From: an uncultured Bacteroidales bacterium
GTDB taxonomy: Bacteria > Bacteroidota > Bacteroidia > Bacteroidales > Paludibacteraceae
Direction of reading: 5' to 3'
Length of the DNA stretch: 64,000 nucleotides
Assembly: GCA_946403215.1 (NCBI GenBank)
Contig: CAMIZG010000005.1
Coordinates: 1-64,000, forward strand
The notes beneath the pieces are model-generated. The model worked only from the letters and a program-made list of their open reading frames with translations. It was not told where the DNA came from and ran no database searches. Shown in pieces: positions 42,939-51,577 of this stretch (positions are counted from its first letter, which is position 1; each line of letters opens with the position of its first letter). The position numbers and the translations under genes are program-made.

Positions 42939-44141
42939 TTATTTTACTGGTTCAAAATAGGTGTCCGGATGCGCAGGATCAAAGATCTCGTTCGCCCACA
43001 TGACGGTGACCAGGTTCTCCGTATCGGACAGATTGATGATATTGTGGGTGTACCCCGGCAGCATGTGTACTGCTTGAATGTTCTCTCCGCTCACTTCAAA
43101 CTCAATGACCTCATCTGTGCCGATCTTCCTCTCCTGGATGAGTCCGTGACCGCTGACAACGATAAAGAACTCCCACTTGGAGTGATGCCAGTGTTGCCCT
43201 TTGGTAATGCCGGGTTTGGAGATGTTCACACTCACTTGCCCAAAGCTCAAGGTGTGGATCAACTCGGTGAATGAACCTCTGTCATCTTGGTTCATCTTCA
43301 GGGAGAAAGCCACTTTGTTCTTCGGCAAATAGCTGAGATAGGTGGAGTAGAGTTTCTTGGCAAAGCTGTTCTCCGGAATCTCGGGTATCATAAGCGTTTG
43401 GGGCTGCGCGGTAAACTGCTGAATCAAATCAACAATCTCCCCTAATGTCACCAAGTGGGTGATGGGGCAGTAGCAGTAGTTGCCCGATTCGGATGGTTTG
43501 ACTTCCAATCCATCAAACTCGCAATGGTGCTCCTTTCCTTCGATGGCGCTGAGCATTTCGTCCACCAGATCATCGATGTAGAGTAATTCCAATTGAACGG
43601 AAGGATCATTCACCTGAATTGGCAGATCGTTGGCGATGTTATGGCAGAAGGTAGCCACAGCCGAGTTGTAGTTCGGCCGGCACCATTTGCCGAATAGGTT
43701 GGGGAAACGATACACCAGCACCTTTGCTCCCGTCTGAGCTGCATAGCAGAAGAACAGTTCTTCGCCGGCGAGTTTGCTCCTGCCGTATTCACTGTTGCCG
43801 AATCGTCCGGTGAGTGATGCTTGCTGAGAGGAGGAAAGCATGACCGGGCACGTGTTGGCATGTTTCTTCAGCATGTCAAGCAGCGTGGAGGCAAAACCGA
43901 AGTTGCCTTCCATAAATTCAGAGGTTTGCTGAGGCCGATTAACGCCGGCAAGATTGAATACAAAATCCGCCTGCCGGCAGTACTGATCCAGCAGAGTGCT
44001 ATCCGTATCGATATCAAACTCAAAGATCTCATCAATCTTCAAGTTCGGCCGTGTGCGGTTCTTGCCCTCTTTGATGGTTTGCAATGTCGCACATAAGTTC
44101 TTACCGACAAATCCCTTCGCTCCTGTGACAAGTATATTCAT
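42939..44141 (-). CDS. capF: CapF/FnlB-type bifunctional reductase with cupin domain
   Basis: 400 residues in two parts. The N-terminal 250 residues form an NAD(P)-binding SDR domain (MNILVTGAKGFVGKNLC; YGRSK as the YxxxK site). The C-terminal 120 residues form a cupin (GQHWHHSKWEFFIVVSGHG) with metal-binding His residues. CapF of Staphylococcus aureus and FnlB have the same plan: the cupin epimerises C3 and the SDR reduces the 4-keto group to give UDP-L-PneNAc. It follows capE on the same strand with 11 bases between. Confidence 0.92.
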   Translation of the reverse strand: MNILVTGAKGFVGKNLCATLQTIKEGKNRTRPNLKIDEIFEFDIDTDSTLLDQYCRQADFVFNLAGVNRPQQTSEFMEGNFGFASTLLDMLKKHANTCPVMLSSSQQASLTGRFGNSEYGRSKLAGEELFFCYAAQTGAKVLVYRFPNLFGKWCRPNYNSAVATFCHNIANDLPIQVNDPSVQLELLYIDDLVDEMLSAIEGKEHHCEFDGLEVKPSESGNYCYCPITHLVTLGEIVDLIQQFTAQPQTLMIPEIPENSFAKKLYSTYLSYLPKNKVAFSLKMNQDDRGSFTELIHTLSFGQVSVNISKPGITKGQHWHHSKWEFFIVVSGHGLIQERKIGTDEVIEFEVSGENIQAVHMLPGYTHNIINLSDTENLVTVMWANEIFDPAHPDTYFEPVK

Positions 44142-44152
44142 GCTCCGATAGC

Positions 44153-45202
44153 TTATTTGGCAATGTTCTCAATCCCTTTCAGTTCGTTCTGGATGTATTC
44201 AAGGGCAGCGATTTTCGCTTTTGTCTCCTCCAGGTTCAAGCGGCGTGTGTTGTTGCTGTTGAACTCCTCAATTGTAACGCGTTTGGTATCACCCTCCTTG
44301 AAGTACTTGTCGTAGTTCAGATCCCGATTGTCCGCCGGCACACGGTAGAAGTTGCCCATGTCTTCAGCCTTTGCACACTCCTCTTTGGTCAGCAGCGTCT
44401 CGTACATCTTCTCTCCATGTCGGATACCGATAACCTTGATATCCTCTTTCTTTCCGCCGAACAGCTCGCATACAGCCTCTGCTTGCGTTTGGATGGTACA
44501 TGCCGGTGCTTTCTGAACAAGGATGTCACCATTTGTGCCGTGCTCAAAGGCGAAGAGAACAAGATCGACTGCTTCGTCGAGCGACATGATGAATCGTGTC
44601 ATGCTAGGCTCGGTAAGTGTAATGGGGTTACTTTGGCGGATTTGATCTATCCACAAAGGAATAACTGATCCGCGCGAGCACATCACATTGCCGTAGCGTG
44701 TGCAGCAGATTTTTGTTTTGCAGCTGTAACGGCTCTTGGCAACAGCCACTTTCTCTTCAATGGCTTTGGTGATACCCATAGCGTTAATGGGGTAAGCGGC
44801 TTTATCGGTAGAAAGGCAGATCACGCTCTCGACTCCTTGCTCAATAGCGGCTGTCAGCACATTGTCAGTGCCTATCACATTGGTGCGAACAGCCTCCATC
44901 GGGAAGAACTCGCAGGACGGAACTTGCTTCAATGCCGCTGCGTGGAAGATATAATCCACTCCGGGCATAGCGTTCCTGCACGATTCCAACGAGCGCACAT
45001 CGCCGATGTAGAACTTGATCTTGTTAGCGACATTCGGATACTTGGCTTGATACTCATGACGCATATCATCCTGCTTCTTCTCATCGCGAGAGAAGATACG
45101 AATCTCCTTGATGTCGGTATCAAGAAAACGTTTCAGCACGGCGTTTCCGAAACTTCCGGTTCCACCGGTAATCATCAGTGTTTTGTCTTTGAAAATGGAC
45201 AT
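44153..45202 (-). CDS. capE: CapE/FnlA-type UDP-GlcNAc 4,6-dehydratase/5-epimerase
   Basis: 349 residues, soluble. It has the ITGGTGSFGNAVLKRF nucleotide loop, STDKAAYPINAMGITKA with MxxxK in place of YxxxK as in CapE, and the long C-terminal segment ending in EYIQNELKG. CapE/FnlA converts UDP-GlcNAc to the 4-keto-6-deoxy sugar with inversion at C5, the first step to UDP-L-FucNAc. It heads the capE-capF-capG group and follows the WbpG-like gene by 21 bases. Confidence 0.93.
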   Translation of the reverse strand: MSIFKDKTLMITGGTGSFGNAVLKRFLDTDIKEIRIFSRDEKKQDDMRHEYQAKYPNVANKIKFYIGDVRSLESCRNAMPGVDYIFHAAALKQVPSCEFFPMEAVRTNVIGTDNVLTAAIEQGVESVICLSTDKAAYPINAMGITKAIEEKVAVAKSRYSCKTKICCTRYGNVMCSRGSVIPLWIDQIRQSNPITLTEPSMTRFIMSLDEAVDLVLFAFEHGTNGDILVQKAPACTIQTQAEAVCELFGGKKEDIKVIGIRHGEKMYETLLTKEECAKAEDMGNFYRVPADNRDLNYDKYFKEGDTKRVTIEEFNSNNTRRLNLEETKAKIAALEYIQNELKGIENIAK

Positions 45203-45223
45203 AATAACTATATTTCTGTATGC

Positions 45224-46369
45224 TTATTTTCTAATTCTGTGATCCAGTCCCAAAGCCTGGAACAGTTTGATGCCAATATTGAATGCCCATCTGTTAGATC
45301 GGTATTTTCTAGGGACGAAGGGCATCTCAAAGTAGTGCTGCAGTTCCTGCTCGCTGATCTGAAGTTTTTTCGCAATGTCTTTGAACATTTTCTGGCCTTC
45401 TTCTTCCGATAAGGGAGGATTCTGTAGTTCTTTTAGTGCTTCCTTGCGTGTCTTTTCTCCGGTCATCACAAGGCTGGACAGCCAGGCGATACGTATATCG
45501 TGACCGAAACGTTTGACGTTCCAGTATCCTTCCACGAACTTGGTAATCTCGTCTTCAAAGTGTTTCTGACCGTAACTCTCATATCCGTACACCTCGTGCA
45601 TCGTGTCTATCATCTGCTGGCGGGTCAGGGGGATGAGGTTCAGCGGCTGTATTGTTTTGACACCTTTGATATAAGGCAGAACCACTTTATGACGGAAACC
45701 GGAGGTCCAAATATAGTGCTTGGGTATCGGACAGCCGTTTTTGCTGAGCACATCCTTTATATAGACTTTGTCGGCAGTGGGCCCGCAACCCTTGAACCAG
45801 GAGACGGGATCGCTCACGGCCTCGGTGGCTACGTTGAATCCGTTCAAGATATACTTGATGCCCATTTTGTCAGCTATATGATCAACCAAAGCAATGAATG
45901 CGTGATCCTGCGGTGCGTCCAAACCTGCAAAACCCGCTTTGAAGAATGCCAACTGCATTTGGCGCATCTCGTCCCAATCCATTTTGTAGTAGTGGAATTC
46001 AACACCCATTTTGGCTTCCATCTTTTTCAGGTTCTCAACGGTGACGGGCAAGTCCCAACCGGCATCGATATGGAAAATATAAGGGCGGAGACCCCATTCA
46101 GTAACTGCCATATGGGTCATGTAGGAACTGTCCAGACCACCACTCAAACCCAACAGACAATCGTATTGTTTGCCTTCTCCGCTTTTCTTGATTTCATTGA
46201 GAAGCTTGCTAAGCTCTTCCTCATGACCTTTTCCGTGATTCCACCACGGAAGAACACGCTCTTCAAAATCGCGACAACGGTCACAAACACCATTTTCATC
46301 CAACACTAAATTTGTGTCTGTGGTGTCCATAACGCAGTGCTTGCACACTTTGATTTTTTCCTTATCCAT
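45224..46369 (-). CDS. N-acetyl sugar amidotransferase (WbpG/PseA-like)
   Basis: 381 residues. The PP-loop ATPase motif is LGLSGGLDSSY and four N-terminal cysteines (9, 12, 29, 32) form a probable zinc site. Family members (WbpG, PseA, LegG) turn an acetamido group of a nucleotide sugar into an acetamidino group, usually with ammonia from a HisH/HisF-like pair. Neither partner gene is in the window, so ammonia may come from elsewhere or the chemistry may differ. It lies between the KAS III gene (one base) and capE, in the same transcript. Confidence 0.88.
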   Translation of the reverse strand: MDKEKIKVCKHCVMDTTDTNLVLDENGVCDRCRDFEERVLPWWNHGKGHEEELSKLLNEIKKSGEGKQYDCLLGLSGGLDSSYMTHMAVTEWGLRPYIFHIDAGWDLPVTVENLKKMEAKMGVEFHYYKMDWDEMRQMQLAFFKAGFAGLDAPQDHAFIALVDHIADKMGIKYILNGFNVATEAVSDPVSWFKGCGPTADKVYIKDVLSKNGCPIPKHYIWTSGFRHKVVLPYIKGVKTIQPLNLIPLTRQQMIDTMHEVYGYESYGQKHFEDEITKFVEGYWNVKRFGHDIRIAWLSSLVMTGEKTRKEALKELQNPPLSEEEGQKMFKDIAKKLQISEQELQHYFEMPFVPRKYRSNRWAFNIGIKLFQALGLDHRIRK

Positions 46370-46370
46370 A

Positions 46371-47435
46371 TTATATTTCTATTAATTTAGGTATAACGAC
46401 GTTGTTAACATTGAGCAGCATAGTTCCCCAACTCAGTCCCAGACCGAACGATGAGCACAATAGCCGTTGTGGCTTGTCCTGTCGGAGTTGGTCGCGTAGA
46501 CGAGTCACCATCAGACCTGGGATACTGGCACCGCCAGTGTTGCCGAACGACTCCAGATTGTATGGTACTTTCGCTACCGGCAACTTCAATTTTTTCACTA
46601 ATCGGTCAACAATCAGTTTGTTCGCCTGATGAATCAGGTAATAATCGATATCCGTTTCTCGATTGATTTGGAGTTCATTCAGGATGTTCTCCACGGTCTT
46701 TGCCGGTTTGCTGATGGCAAACGTAAATACCGCCATTCCGTCAATGAGTGTATCTTTCGGAGCACGGAGAATACCATTTCCAAAATCCTTTTGGATGAAT
46801 GATTCCGGTGTCAGCGGATGGCGATAGCCGCCATGAGGAGTCATCAGCGCTTTGTAGCCGCTGCCCTGGGTGTGGAAATCAATGAGAATAGGCTCGGCGG
46901 TGGTGTCATATTCAAGCGCAACAGCCGTGCCGCAATCGCCAAACAAAGGCACGCGACTCTTATCCTGCATCGAACCCATACGTAGTGCTGTGTCACCGAT
47001 AAGAAGTAGCGCACGCTTGATATTGCCTGAACTCAGCATGTTACTGGCCACATTGATGGCATACATACATCCGCAGCATCCCATAGGCACATCCAGGCAG
47101 AAGCAGTCTTCGGATAGACCAAGTCGGTCTTGCAGCAGACATGATGTAGGTGGCGTAGGATGAAAATCACCGGTCACGGATTCGAAAACGAGCATGTCAA
47201 TGCTGTCCTTTTCCCAGCCGAGTTCGGCAATCAGCTTCTCTGCTGCCGCTTGGCACATATCCGATGCGCAGAGCGACTCTGGACCTAATCGACGTTCGCG
47301 GATGCCTACCGTGTTGTTGAACACATCGGCACCTTCCTTGTCAAAGAAAGGGAAATCCTCGGTGTGAACCACCTCTTTGGGCACACAGGCACTTACTCCC
47401 ACAAATCGCACATTTTGTATATTCCAACGAGCCAT
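46371..47435 (-). CDS. KAS III-like ketoacyl-ACP synthase
   Basis: 354 residues of the FabH-type thiolase family. The alignment gives the catalytic triad as Cys120 (DVPMGCCGCMYAI), His269 (IHQAN) and Asn299 (FGNTGG). It probably condenses an acyl group with malonyl-ACP. The surrounding C-C-G-C motif differs from the usual ACAG of FabH, so the starter may not be acetyl-CoA. It sits next to an ACP and an acyl ligase gene, which suggests a loaded acyl starter. It is separate from any fatty-acid (fab) operon, and so is likely dedicated to the polysaccharide. Confidence 0.87.
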   Translation of the reverse strand: MARWNIQNVRFVGVSACVPKEVVHTEDFPFFDKEGADVFNNTVGIRERRLGPESLCASDMCQAAAEKLIAELGWEKDSIDMLVFESVTGDFHPTPPTSCLLQDRLGLSEDCFCLDVPMGCCGCMYAINVASNMLSSGNIKRALLLIGDTALRMGSMQDKSRVPLFGDCGTAVALEYDTTAEPILIDFHTQGSGYKALMTPHGGYRHPLTPESFIQKDFGNGILRAPKDTLIDGMAVFTFAISKPAKTVENILNELQINRETDIDYYLIHQANKLIVDRLVKKLKLPVAKVPYNLESFGNTGGASIPGLMVTRLRDQLRQDKPQRLLCSSFGLGLSWGTMLLNVNNVVIPKLIEI

Positions 47436-47437
47436 GA

Positions 47438-47677
47438 TTATAATTCTACGTTGTTTTTCGCTAAAATTTCTTTGCCGGCTTTATAACTGGTACAAGCCAT
47501 GATGTCCTCGGGATCAAGTAGCAGATCAAAGGTCTCTTCCATCAGGGAGATAATGTTGAGTTGGTGTACCGAATCCCATTCGGCAACGGTCTCTTTGCTG
47601 TAGTTGTCACCTAGTTGTGTTACGTCAGCACCAAAAACCTGTACAAAAATGTCGTTGTACTTTTCTACGTTTGTCAT
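47438..47677 (-). CDS. Acyl carrier protein (first)
   Basis: 79 residues. The phosphopantetheine site is Ser36 within VAEWDSVHQLNII, and the helical pattern is that of ACPs. It sits between the acyl ligase and the KAS III genes with gaps of one and two bases. It probably carries the growing acyl chain for this locus rather than for general fatty-acid synthesis. Confidence 0.9.
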   Translation of the reverse strand: MTNVEKYNDIFVQVFGADVTQLGDNYSKETVAEWDSVHQLNIISLMEETFDLLLDPEDIMACTSYKAGKEILAKNNVEL

Positions 47678-47678
47678 A

Positions 47679-49031
47679 TCAGTTGTTATCTAATTTACTA
47701 TACAATTTTTTCCCGGCTTCATTCTTCGGGATCTCATCAGTAACGCGCACCTCGAATGCGGTGGCCACAATGTGCGTTTTCTCAACGAGTGCATCTTTTA
47801 CTGCCTGCATCTTGGTTTCGTCGGTGATATATACGATCATCTTCTCGTCTGTTCCGATGCATGCATTTTCTGCTTGGCAAGTAGATGAGATGATCTGCTC
47901 GCATTCATCCAGCCCTACACGCATCCCGAATAACTTGAGGAAGCGCCCCATACGACCTACGATGTAGTAGCAGCCGTCTTCATCGAAGTAAGCAAGGTCA
48001 CCGGTATGAATGGACCCATGACGCTCATCACCTTTTTGCAAATCATCCAGGCCGCGAGCATATCCCAGTGTTACATTCTTTCCGCGATAGCACATCTCGC
48101 CTTCCGTGTGTGGCGTTGTGATTGGATGACCATCGGCATCGATGAGTGAAAGTTCGCCATTGGGTACAGCGACACCTATACTTCCGGCTTTCTCCACCGC
48201 CCATTTGGCGGGCAGGTAGGCCATTCGCGCAGTGCACTCCGATTGGCCGTAGGTGGCTATCCAACGTTTGCCGTTATCGCGGCAGTACTCGGCGAACTTG
48301 ACGTTCAGGTTGTGCTCCATCTTGCCTCCGCCCTGCGTCAGCAGTTCCAACTCCGGCAGATCCATGCGGAAGAAACGCATCAAGTTAAGGATCTGGAACG
48401 AGTAGGGTACACCTGTAAAGCTCGTCGCGTGCTCGTCTTTGATGAACTTCCAGAACACAGGGTCTGTCATGTTGCGCCCGGTGATCAGTATGGTCGCGCC
48501 TACCTTGAGATGGCTGAACACCATTGATAGTCCCATGGTGTAGTATAGCGGCAGCACCATCAGTGGGCGGTCACTCTCTTTCAGCTCGAAGAATGTGGAT
48601 ATGTTCAGTCCCGCTGCCTCAATGTTGTCGTAGCAATGACGCACCAACTTCGGGCTTCCGGTACTGCCGGAGGTGGGCAGCATATGACTCAATTCGGGAT
48701 ATAACGGAGCAATCGGGTTATTTGTGCGCGTGAGCGCTCCGGCTTGCCAGATATATGCCGGCCTATACGTCTGCAGTAGGTCGTTGTATAGGGCTTCATC
48801 GGTCTTTGCGCTCAGAATCAGCGGAACCAAACGACCACTGATCAATGAGGCCATCACCCAGGTGAGGCTTTCTACATTGTTCTCCACTGACATGAAGCAC
48901 AAGGCGCGATCAGTGACGGACGCAAAAATCCGCTCCGCGAGTTCTATGATCTCGCCGTAAGTCACTTTCCCGCCCTCGCTGTCAATAGCAGCAAGGCGAT
49001 GTGCATCTATATGTTCTAATTCTAACAGCAT
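47679..49031 (-). CDS. AMP-forming acyl ligase
   Basis: About 450 residues from the ATG at 49031. It has the adenylation motifs LPTSGSTGSPKLVRH, ATYGQSECTA, TGDLAYFDEDGCYYIVGRMGR and the late Lys in KNEAGKKLYSKL. It should activate a carboxylic acid with ATP and load it on CoA or on the neighbouring ACP. The acid is unknown; a short hydroxy acid is a reasonable guess. It is shorter than typical long-chain acyl-CoA ligases (about 550 residues). It starts one base after the stop of the SDR gene. Confidence 0.88.
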   Translation of the reverse strand: MLLELEHIDAHRLAAIDSEGGKVTYGEIIELAERIFASVTDRALCFMSVENNVESLTWVMASLISGRLVPLILSAKTDEALYNDLLQTYRPAYIWQAGALTRTNNPIAPLYPELSHMLPTSGSTGSPKLVRHCYDNIEAAGLNISTFFELKESDRPLMVLPLYYTMGLSMVFSHLKVGATILITGRNMTDPVFWKFIKDEHATSFTGVPYSFQILNLMRFFRMDLPELELLTQGGGKMEHNLNVKFAEYCRDNGKRWIATYGQSECTARMAYLPAKWAVEKAGSIGVAVPNGELSLIDADGHPITTPHTEGEMCYRGKNVTLGYARGLDDLQKGDERHGSIHTGDLAYFDEDGCYYIVGRMGRFLKLFGMRVGLDECEQIISSTCQAENACIGTDEKMIVYITDETKMQAVKDALVEKTHIVATAFEVRVTDEIPKNEAGKKLYSKLDNN

Positions 49032-49032
49032 A

Positions 49033-49761
49033 TTAAATCGATGCACATCCGTCAACGCCTAATATCTGTCCGGAGATATAACTTGCTCTGTCGCTTGACA
49101 AGAACGAACAAGCGTTCGCTATATCCTCCGGCGTACCAAGACGACCTAAAGCAATGTGGCTGATTCGCTCGTCAATCTTCTCTCCGTTAGCCTCATACAA
49201 TTCAGCAAAACGTTCGGTCTTGACAATTCCCGGAGCTACCGCATTGACGCGGATGCCTTGTGGTGCCAGTTCTTTCGCTGCGGATTTGGTCATAGCTATG
49301 ATTGCGCCTTTGGTAGCAGAATAAGCCACCTGTCCCGGTGAACCTAATACTGCCGTTACAGAAGCGATGTTGACAATACTGCCTCCGCCATTGCGCGCCA
49401 TCAGACGACTCACCAGTTGAATCAGCTCCAGTACGGCTATAACATTGATGCGGAACATTAGCTCAGTCTCTTCACGCATGATCATCCCGATCTTATGGTT
49501 GAAAACCACACCGGCATTGTTCACCAGCACATCTATGCGCCCTTCTGTTTTGAACACTTGCATCATGGCGGCTTTCACAGTGGCAGCGTCCGTTATATCA
49601 AACACCAGCGGATGAATATGCGCATCATCGCTTGTGAACTCCTGTCGGTCACAGGCATATACCACGGCACCATCATTAGCAAAACGACGAGCTATCTCAC
49701 GACCGATGCCTTGGGCGGCACCGGTGATGATGCAAATCTTATTCTCAAGTAGTCTTTCCAT
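49033..49761 (-). CDS. Short-chain reductase (FabG-like, first)
   Basis: 242 residues. TGAAQGIGRE is the NAD(P) loop, NNAGV the central motif, and SIVNIAS with YSATKGA the catalytic Ser, Tyr and Lys. FabG-like enzymes reduce 3-ketoacyl-ACP to 3-hydroxyacyl-ACP, which fits the ACP, ligase and KAS III genes nearby. It ends GVDGCASI, as in many FabG enzymes. It lies 19 bp after a second, different SDR gene. Confidence 0.9.
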   Translation of the reverse strand: MERLLENKICIITGAAQGIGREIARRFANDGAVVYACDRQEFTSDDAHIHPLVFDITDAATVKAAMMQVFKTEGRIDVLVNNAGVVFNHKIGMIMREETELMFRINVIAVLELIQLVSRLMARNGGGSIVNIASVTAVLGSPGQVAYSATKGAIIAMTKSAAKELAPQGIRVNAVAPGIVKTERFAELYEANGEKIDERISHIALGRLGTPEDIANACSFLSSDRASYISGQILGVDGCASI

Positions 49762-49780
49762 ACTAAATTATAGCAAATGA

Positions 49781-50527
49781 TTAATTCAGCGTCCGTCCTC
49801 CGTCAATAACGATGCTGGTGCCTGTTACCCATTGCGTGGCATCCGAAAGAAGATAGACTGCTGCTTGCGCAACTTCCTCGGGTTTCCCGTAACGGCGAAG
49901 CGGATATTTGGCGATGTCTTTCTCCAAATCCTCGGGACTCATCGTCTGATTTTGTAGCAGACTCGTCTCTATCCGTCCCGGGCAAATCGTGTTGCAGCGA
50001 ATCTTCTTGCCTGCTAATTCCAGCGCAGCATAACGGACAAAACTGCTCAAAGCACTTTTTGAACTCCCGTAGAGCGACAAAGCCGTGGCTGTGTTTCCGT
50101 TGCCGGAAATAGAAGAGATATATACCAACGAAGCCGTTGCTTGTAACTTACGCGCTTTGGCCAACGCTTTGGTTAACAATACAGGAGCGGTGTAGTTGGT
50201 CGCAAATATGCTGTGGACATCTTTCTCTGAAATAACCTGAATGGGTTTGAGCTGACTGATCCCGGCAGCGAACACCACACCATCCAACTGCGGCAGTTGG
50301 TGAGCCAACTGCTTGATAGCCTCTTCATCGGTCAGGTCGGCAATCAGATATTGATGCCCGTCACCTTCCAGCAGCGATTGCGTCTCGCGTAGGCGCGTGG
50401 CGTCGCGCGCGGTAAAAAAAACTTGAGCACCCATTCTGGAGCACTCCACGGCAATAGCCCTACCGATGCCTGATGAGGCTCCGGTGACCAGTATCGTTTT
50501 GCCCGATAACGTAAACGGATTGTACAT
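49781..50527 (-). CDS. Short-chain reductase (SDR, second)
   Basis: 248 residues. TGASSGIGRA, then VVFAAGISQ in place of NNAG, the catalytic LVYISSISG and YGSSKSAL, and a terminus TSIVIDGGRTLN. Only distantly similar to the SDR gene downstream, so the two probably act on different keto groups. The stop codon of the second ACP overlaps the start by one base (TAATG), so translation is probably coupled. Confidence 0.9.
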   Translation of the reverse strand: MYNPFTLSGKTILVTGASSGIGRAIAVECSRMGAQVFFTARDATRLRETQSLLEGDGHQYLIADLTDEEAIKQLAHQLPQLDGVVFAAGISQLKPIQVISEKDVHSIFATNYTAPVLLTKALAKARKLQATASLVYISSISGNGNTATALSLYGSSKSALSSFVRYAALELAGKKIRCNTICPGRIETSLLQNQTMSPEDLEKDIAKYPLRRYGKPEEVAQAAVYLLSDATQWVTGTSIVIDGGRTLN

Positions 50528-50757
50528 TATAATTTGCTCTGTACTAAGTCAAATAGTTCTTGAATGGTTTGCGTCTTGCGCATCTCTTCGGGAGGAAGCA
50601 CAATGCCGTACTCCTCATCAACCATTGTGATCACGAGTAGTGCTACAAGTGAACTCCATTCATCCAATTCACGAAAACGCGTTTCCGGTTGCAGTACAGC
50701 AATATCTATCTCATCGAATTGCTCTGCAAAATGTTCGATAAATTCTTGAATATCCAT
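50527..50757 (-). CDS. Acyl carrier protein (second, DSL replaced by SSL)
   Basis: 76 residues, acidic and helical. The expected attachment site is Ser36, but the residue before it is Ser35 rather than the usual Asp (EWSSLVALLVITMVDEEYG). The rest follows the ACP pattern. It is the second gene of the cassette and is linked to the SDR gene by a one-base overlap. The change may affect which phosphopantetheinyl transferase or partner recognises it. It is not likely to be a pseudogene. Confidence 0.82.
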   Translation of the reverse strand: MDIQEFIEHFAEQFDEIDIAVLQPETRFRELDEWSSLVALLVITMVDEEYGIVLPPEEMRKTQTIQELFDLVQSKL

Positions 50758-50781
50758 ATGATAATTTGTATTATATTTCGT

Positions 50782-51411
50782 CTACATTAGCCTTCTAGCG
50801 GGGTTGCCAATCACGGTTGTGGTACTCTTCACACGTCGAATCACAAAGCTGCATGCGCCCACATGCGAGTTGGATTCTACCACCACATTGTGGCTGATCA
50901 TTGCATTGGTATGTATATCTGCCTCGTCCTCCACTATGGTTCCGCCTACAAGCGTCACATGGGTGTCTATTCGGTTCCAATTGCCGATGCGGCTGTCGTG
51001 CCCGACAACCGTATAGGACTGAATCAGATTGTATTTGCCTACCTCGGCATCCGCACCAATAGTCGTGAATGCGCCAATCACTGTGCCTTCACCTACTATG
51101 ACGTTCGTCCCCAAACGAGCCGTCTTGTGAATCATCGTGAAGAACTGACCACCCTTGGCAATAATCTTCTCAATGCATCGGCGGCGTGCATGGCTGCCAA
51201 TTGAGCAGACAAACACATCGCCCTCTATCGGTTGGTAATCACGAATCGTTCCTAACAATGGAGGATAATTGCTGAAGCCGTTCAGAACGTTCGTGTCGTC
51301 ATCGATAAAACCTTTGATAACAAACTCCGTTCCAAACCCTATACTTTCCCGAGCTATGTCACAGAATGTGCGCCCCATGCCACCTGCTCCTATGATGATA
51401 AGTTGTTTCAT
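50782..51411 (-). CDS. NeuD/PglD-like sugar N- or O-acyltransferase
   Basis: 209 residues. A Rossmann-like N-terminal part (QLIIIGAGGMGRTFCDIARE) is followed by a left-handed beta-helix with hexapeptide turns (IVGEGTVIGAFTTIGADAEVG; IGNWNRIDTHVTLVGGTIV). PglD and similar enzymes acetylate the 4-amino group of UDP-QuiNAc4N from acetyl-CoA. Here the next gene is an ACP, so the donor may be acyl-ACP. It is the first gene of the cassette and has its own promoter 49 bp upstream of the ATG. Confidence 0.85.
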   Translation of the reverse strand: MKQLIIIGAGGMGRTFCDIARESIGFGTEFVIKGFIDDDTNVLNGFSNYPPLLGTIRDYQPIEGDVFVCSIGSHARRRCIEKIIAKGGQFFTMIHKTARLGTNVIVGEGTVIGAFTTIGADAEVGKYNLIQSYTVVGHDSRIGNWNRIDTHVTLVGGTIVEDEADIHTNAMISHNVVVESNSHVGACSFVIRRVKSTTTVIGNPARRLM

Positions 51412-51459
51412 AGATATATGTTATATCTAACACTAAAATAGATTTTTTCAAAAAGCCTA

Positions 51460-51491
51460 CAAAATTACAAAAAAAAATACACAAATCCAAA
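51460..51491 (-). promoter_or_regulatory. Internal Bacteroidetes-type promoter of the acyl cassette
   Basis: On the minus strand TAATTTTG (complement of 51460-51467) fits the -7 box and TTTG (complement of 51488-51491) the -33 box, with 20 bases between. It is in a 166-bp gap between the GT4 gene and the acyltransferase gene, the longest gap in the right-hand locus. The genes from 51411 downwards may therefore be expressed separately from those to the right. Confidence 0.65.
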
Positions 51492-51577
51492 TAATTGTGC
51501 ATTTTTTTTTAAAAAAAATGTATATTTGCCCCATGAGGCAATTTTTATGTACTAAATTCGGGCGATATAAAGGGGTT

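Noticed and set aside
51521..51528. TATATTTG on the plus strand as a -7 promoter box
   Set aside because: The nearest upstream TTG is 23 bases away rather than about 20, and no plus-strand gene follows; the frame at 51497-51871 is antisense to the GT4 gene.
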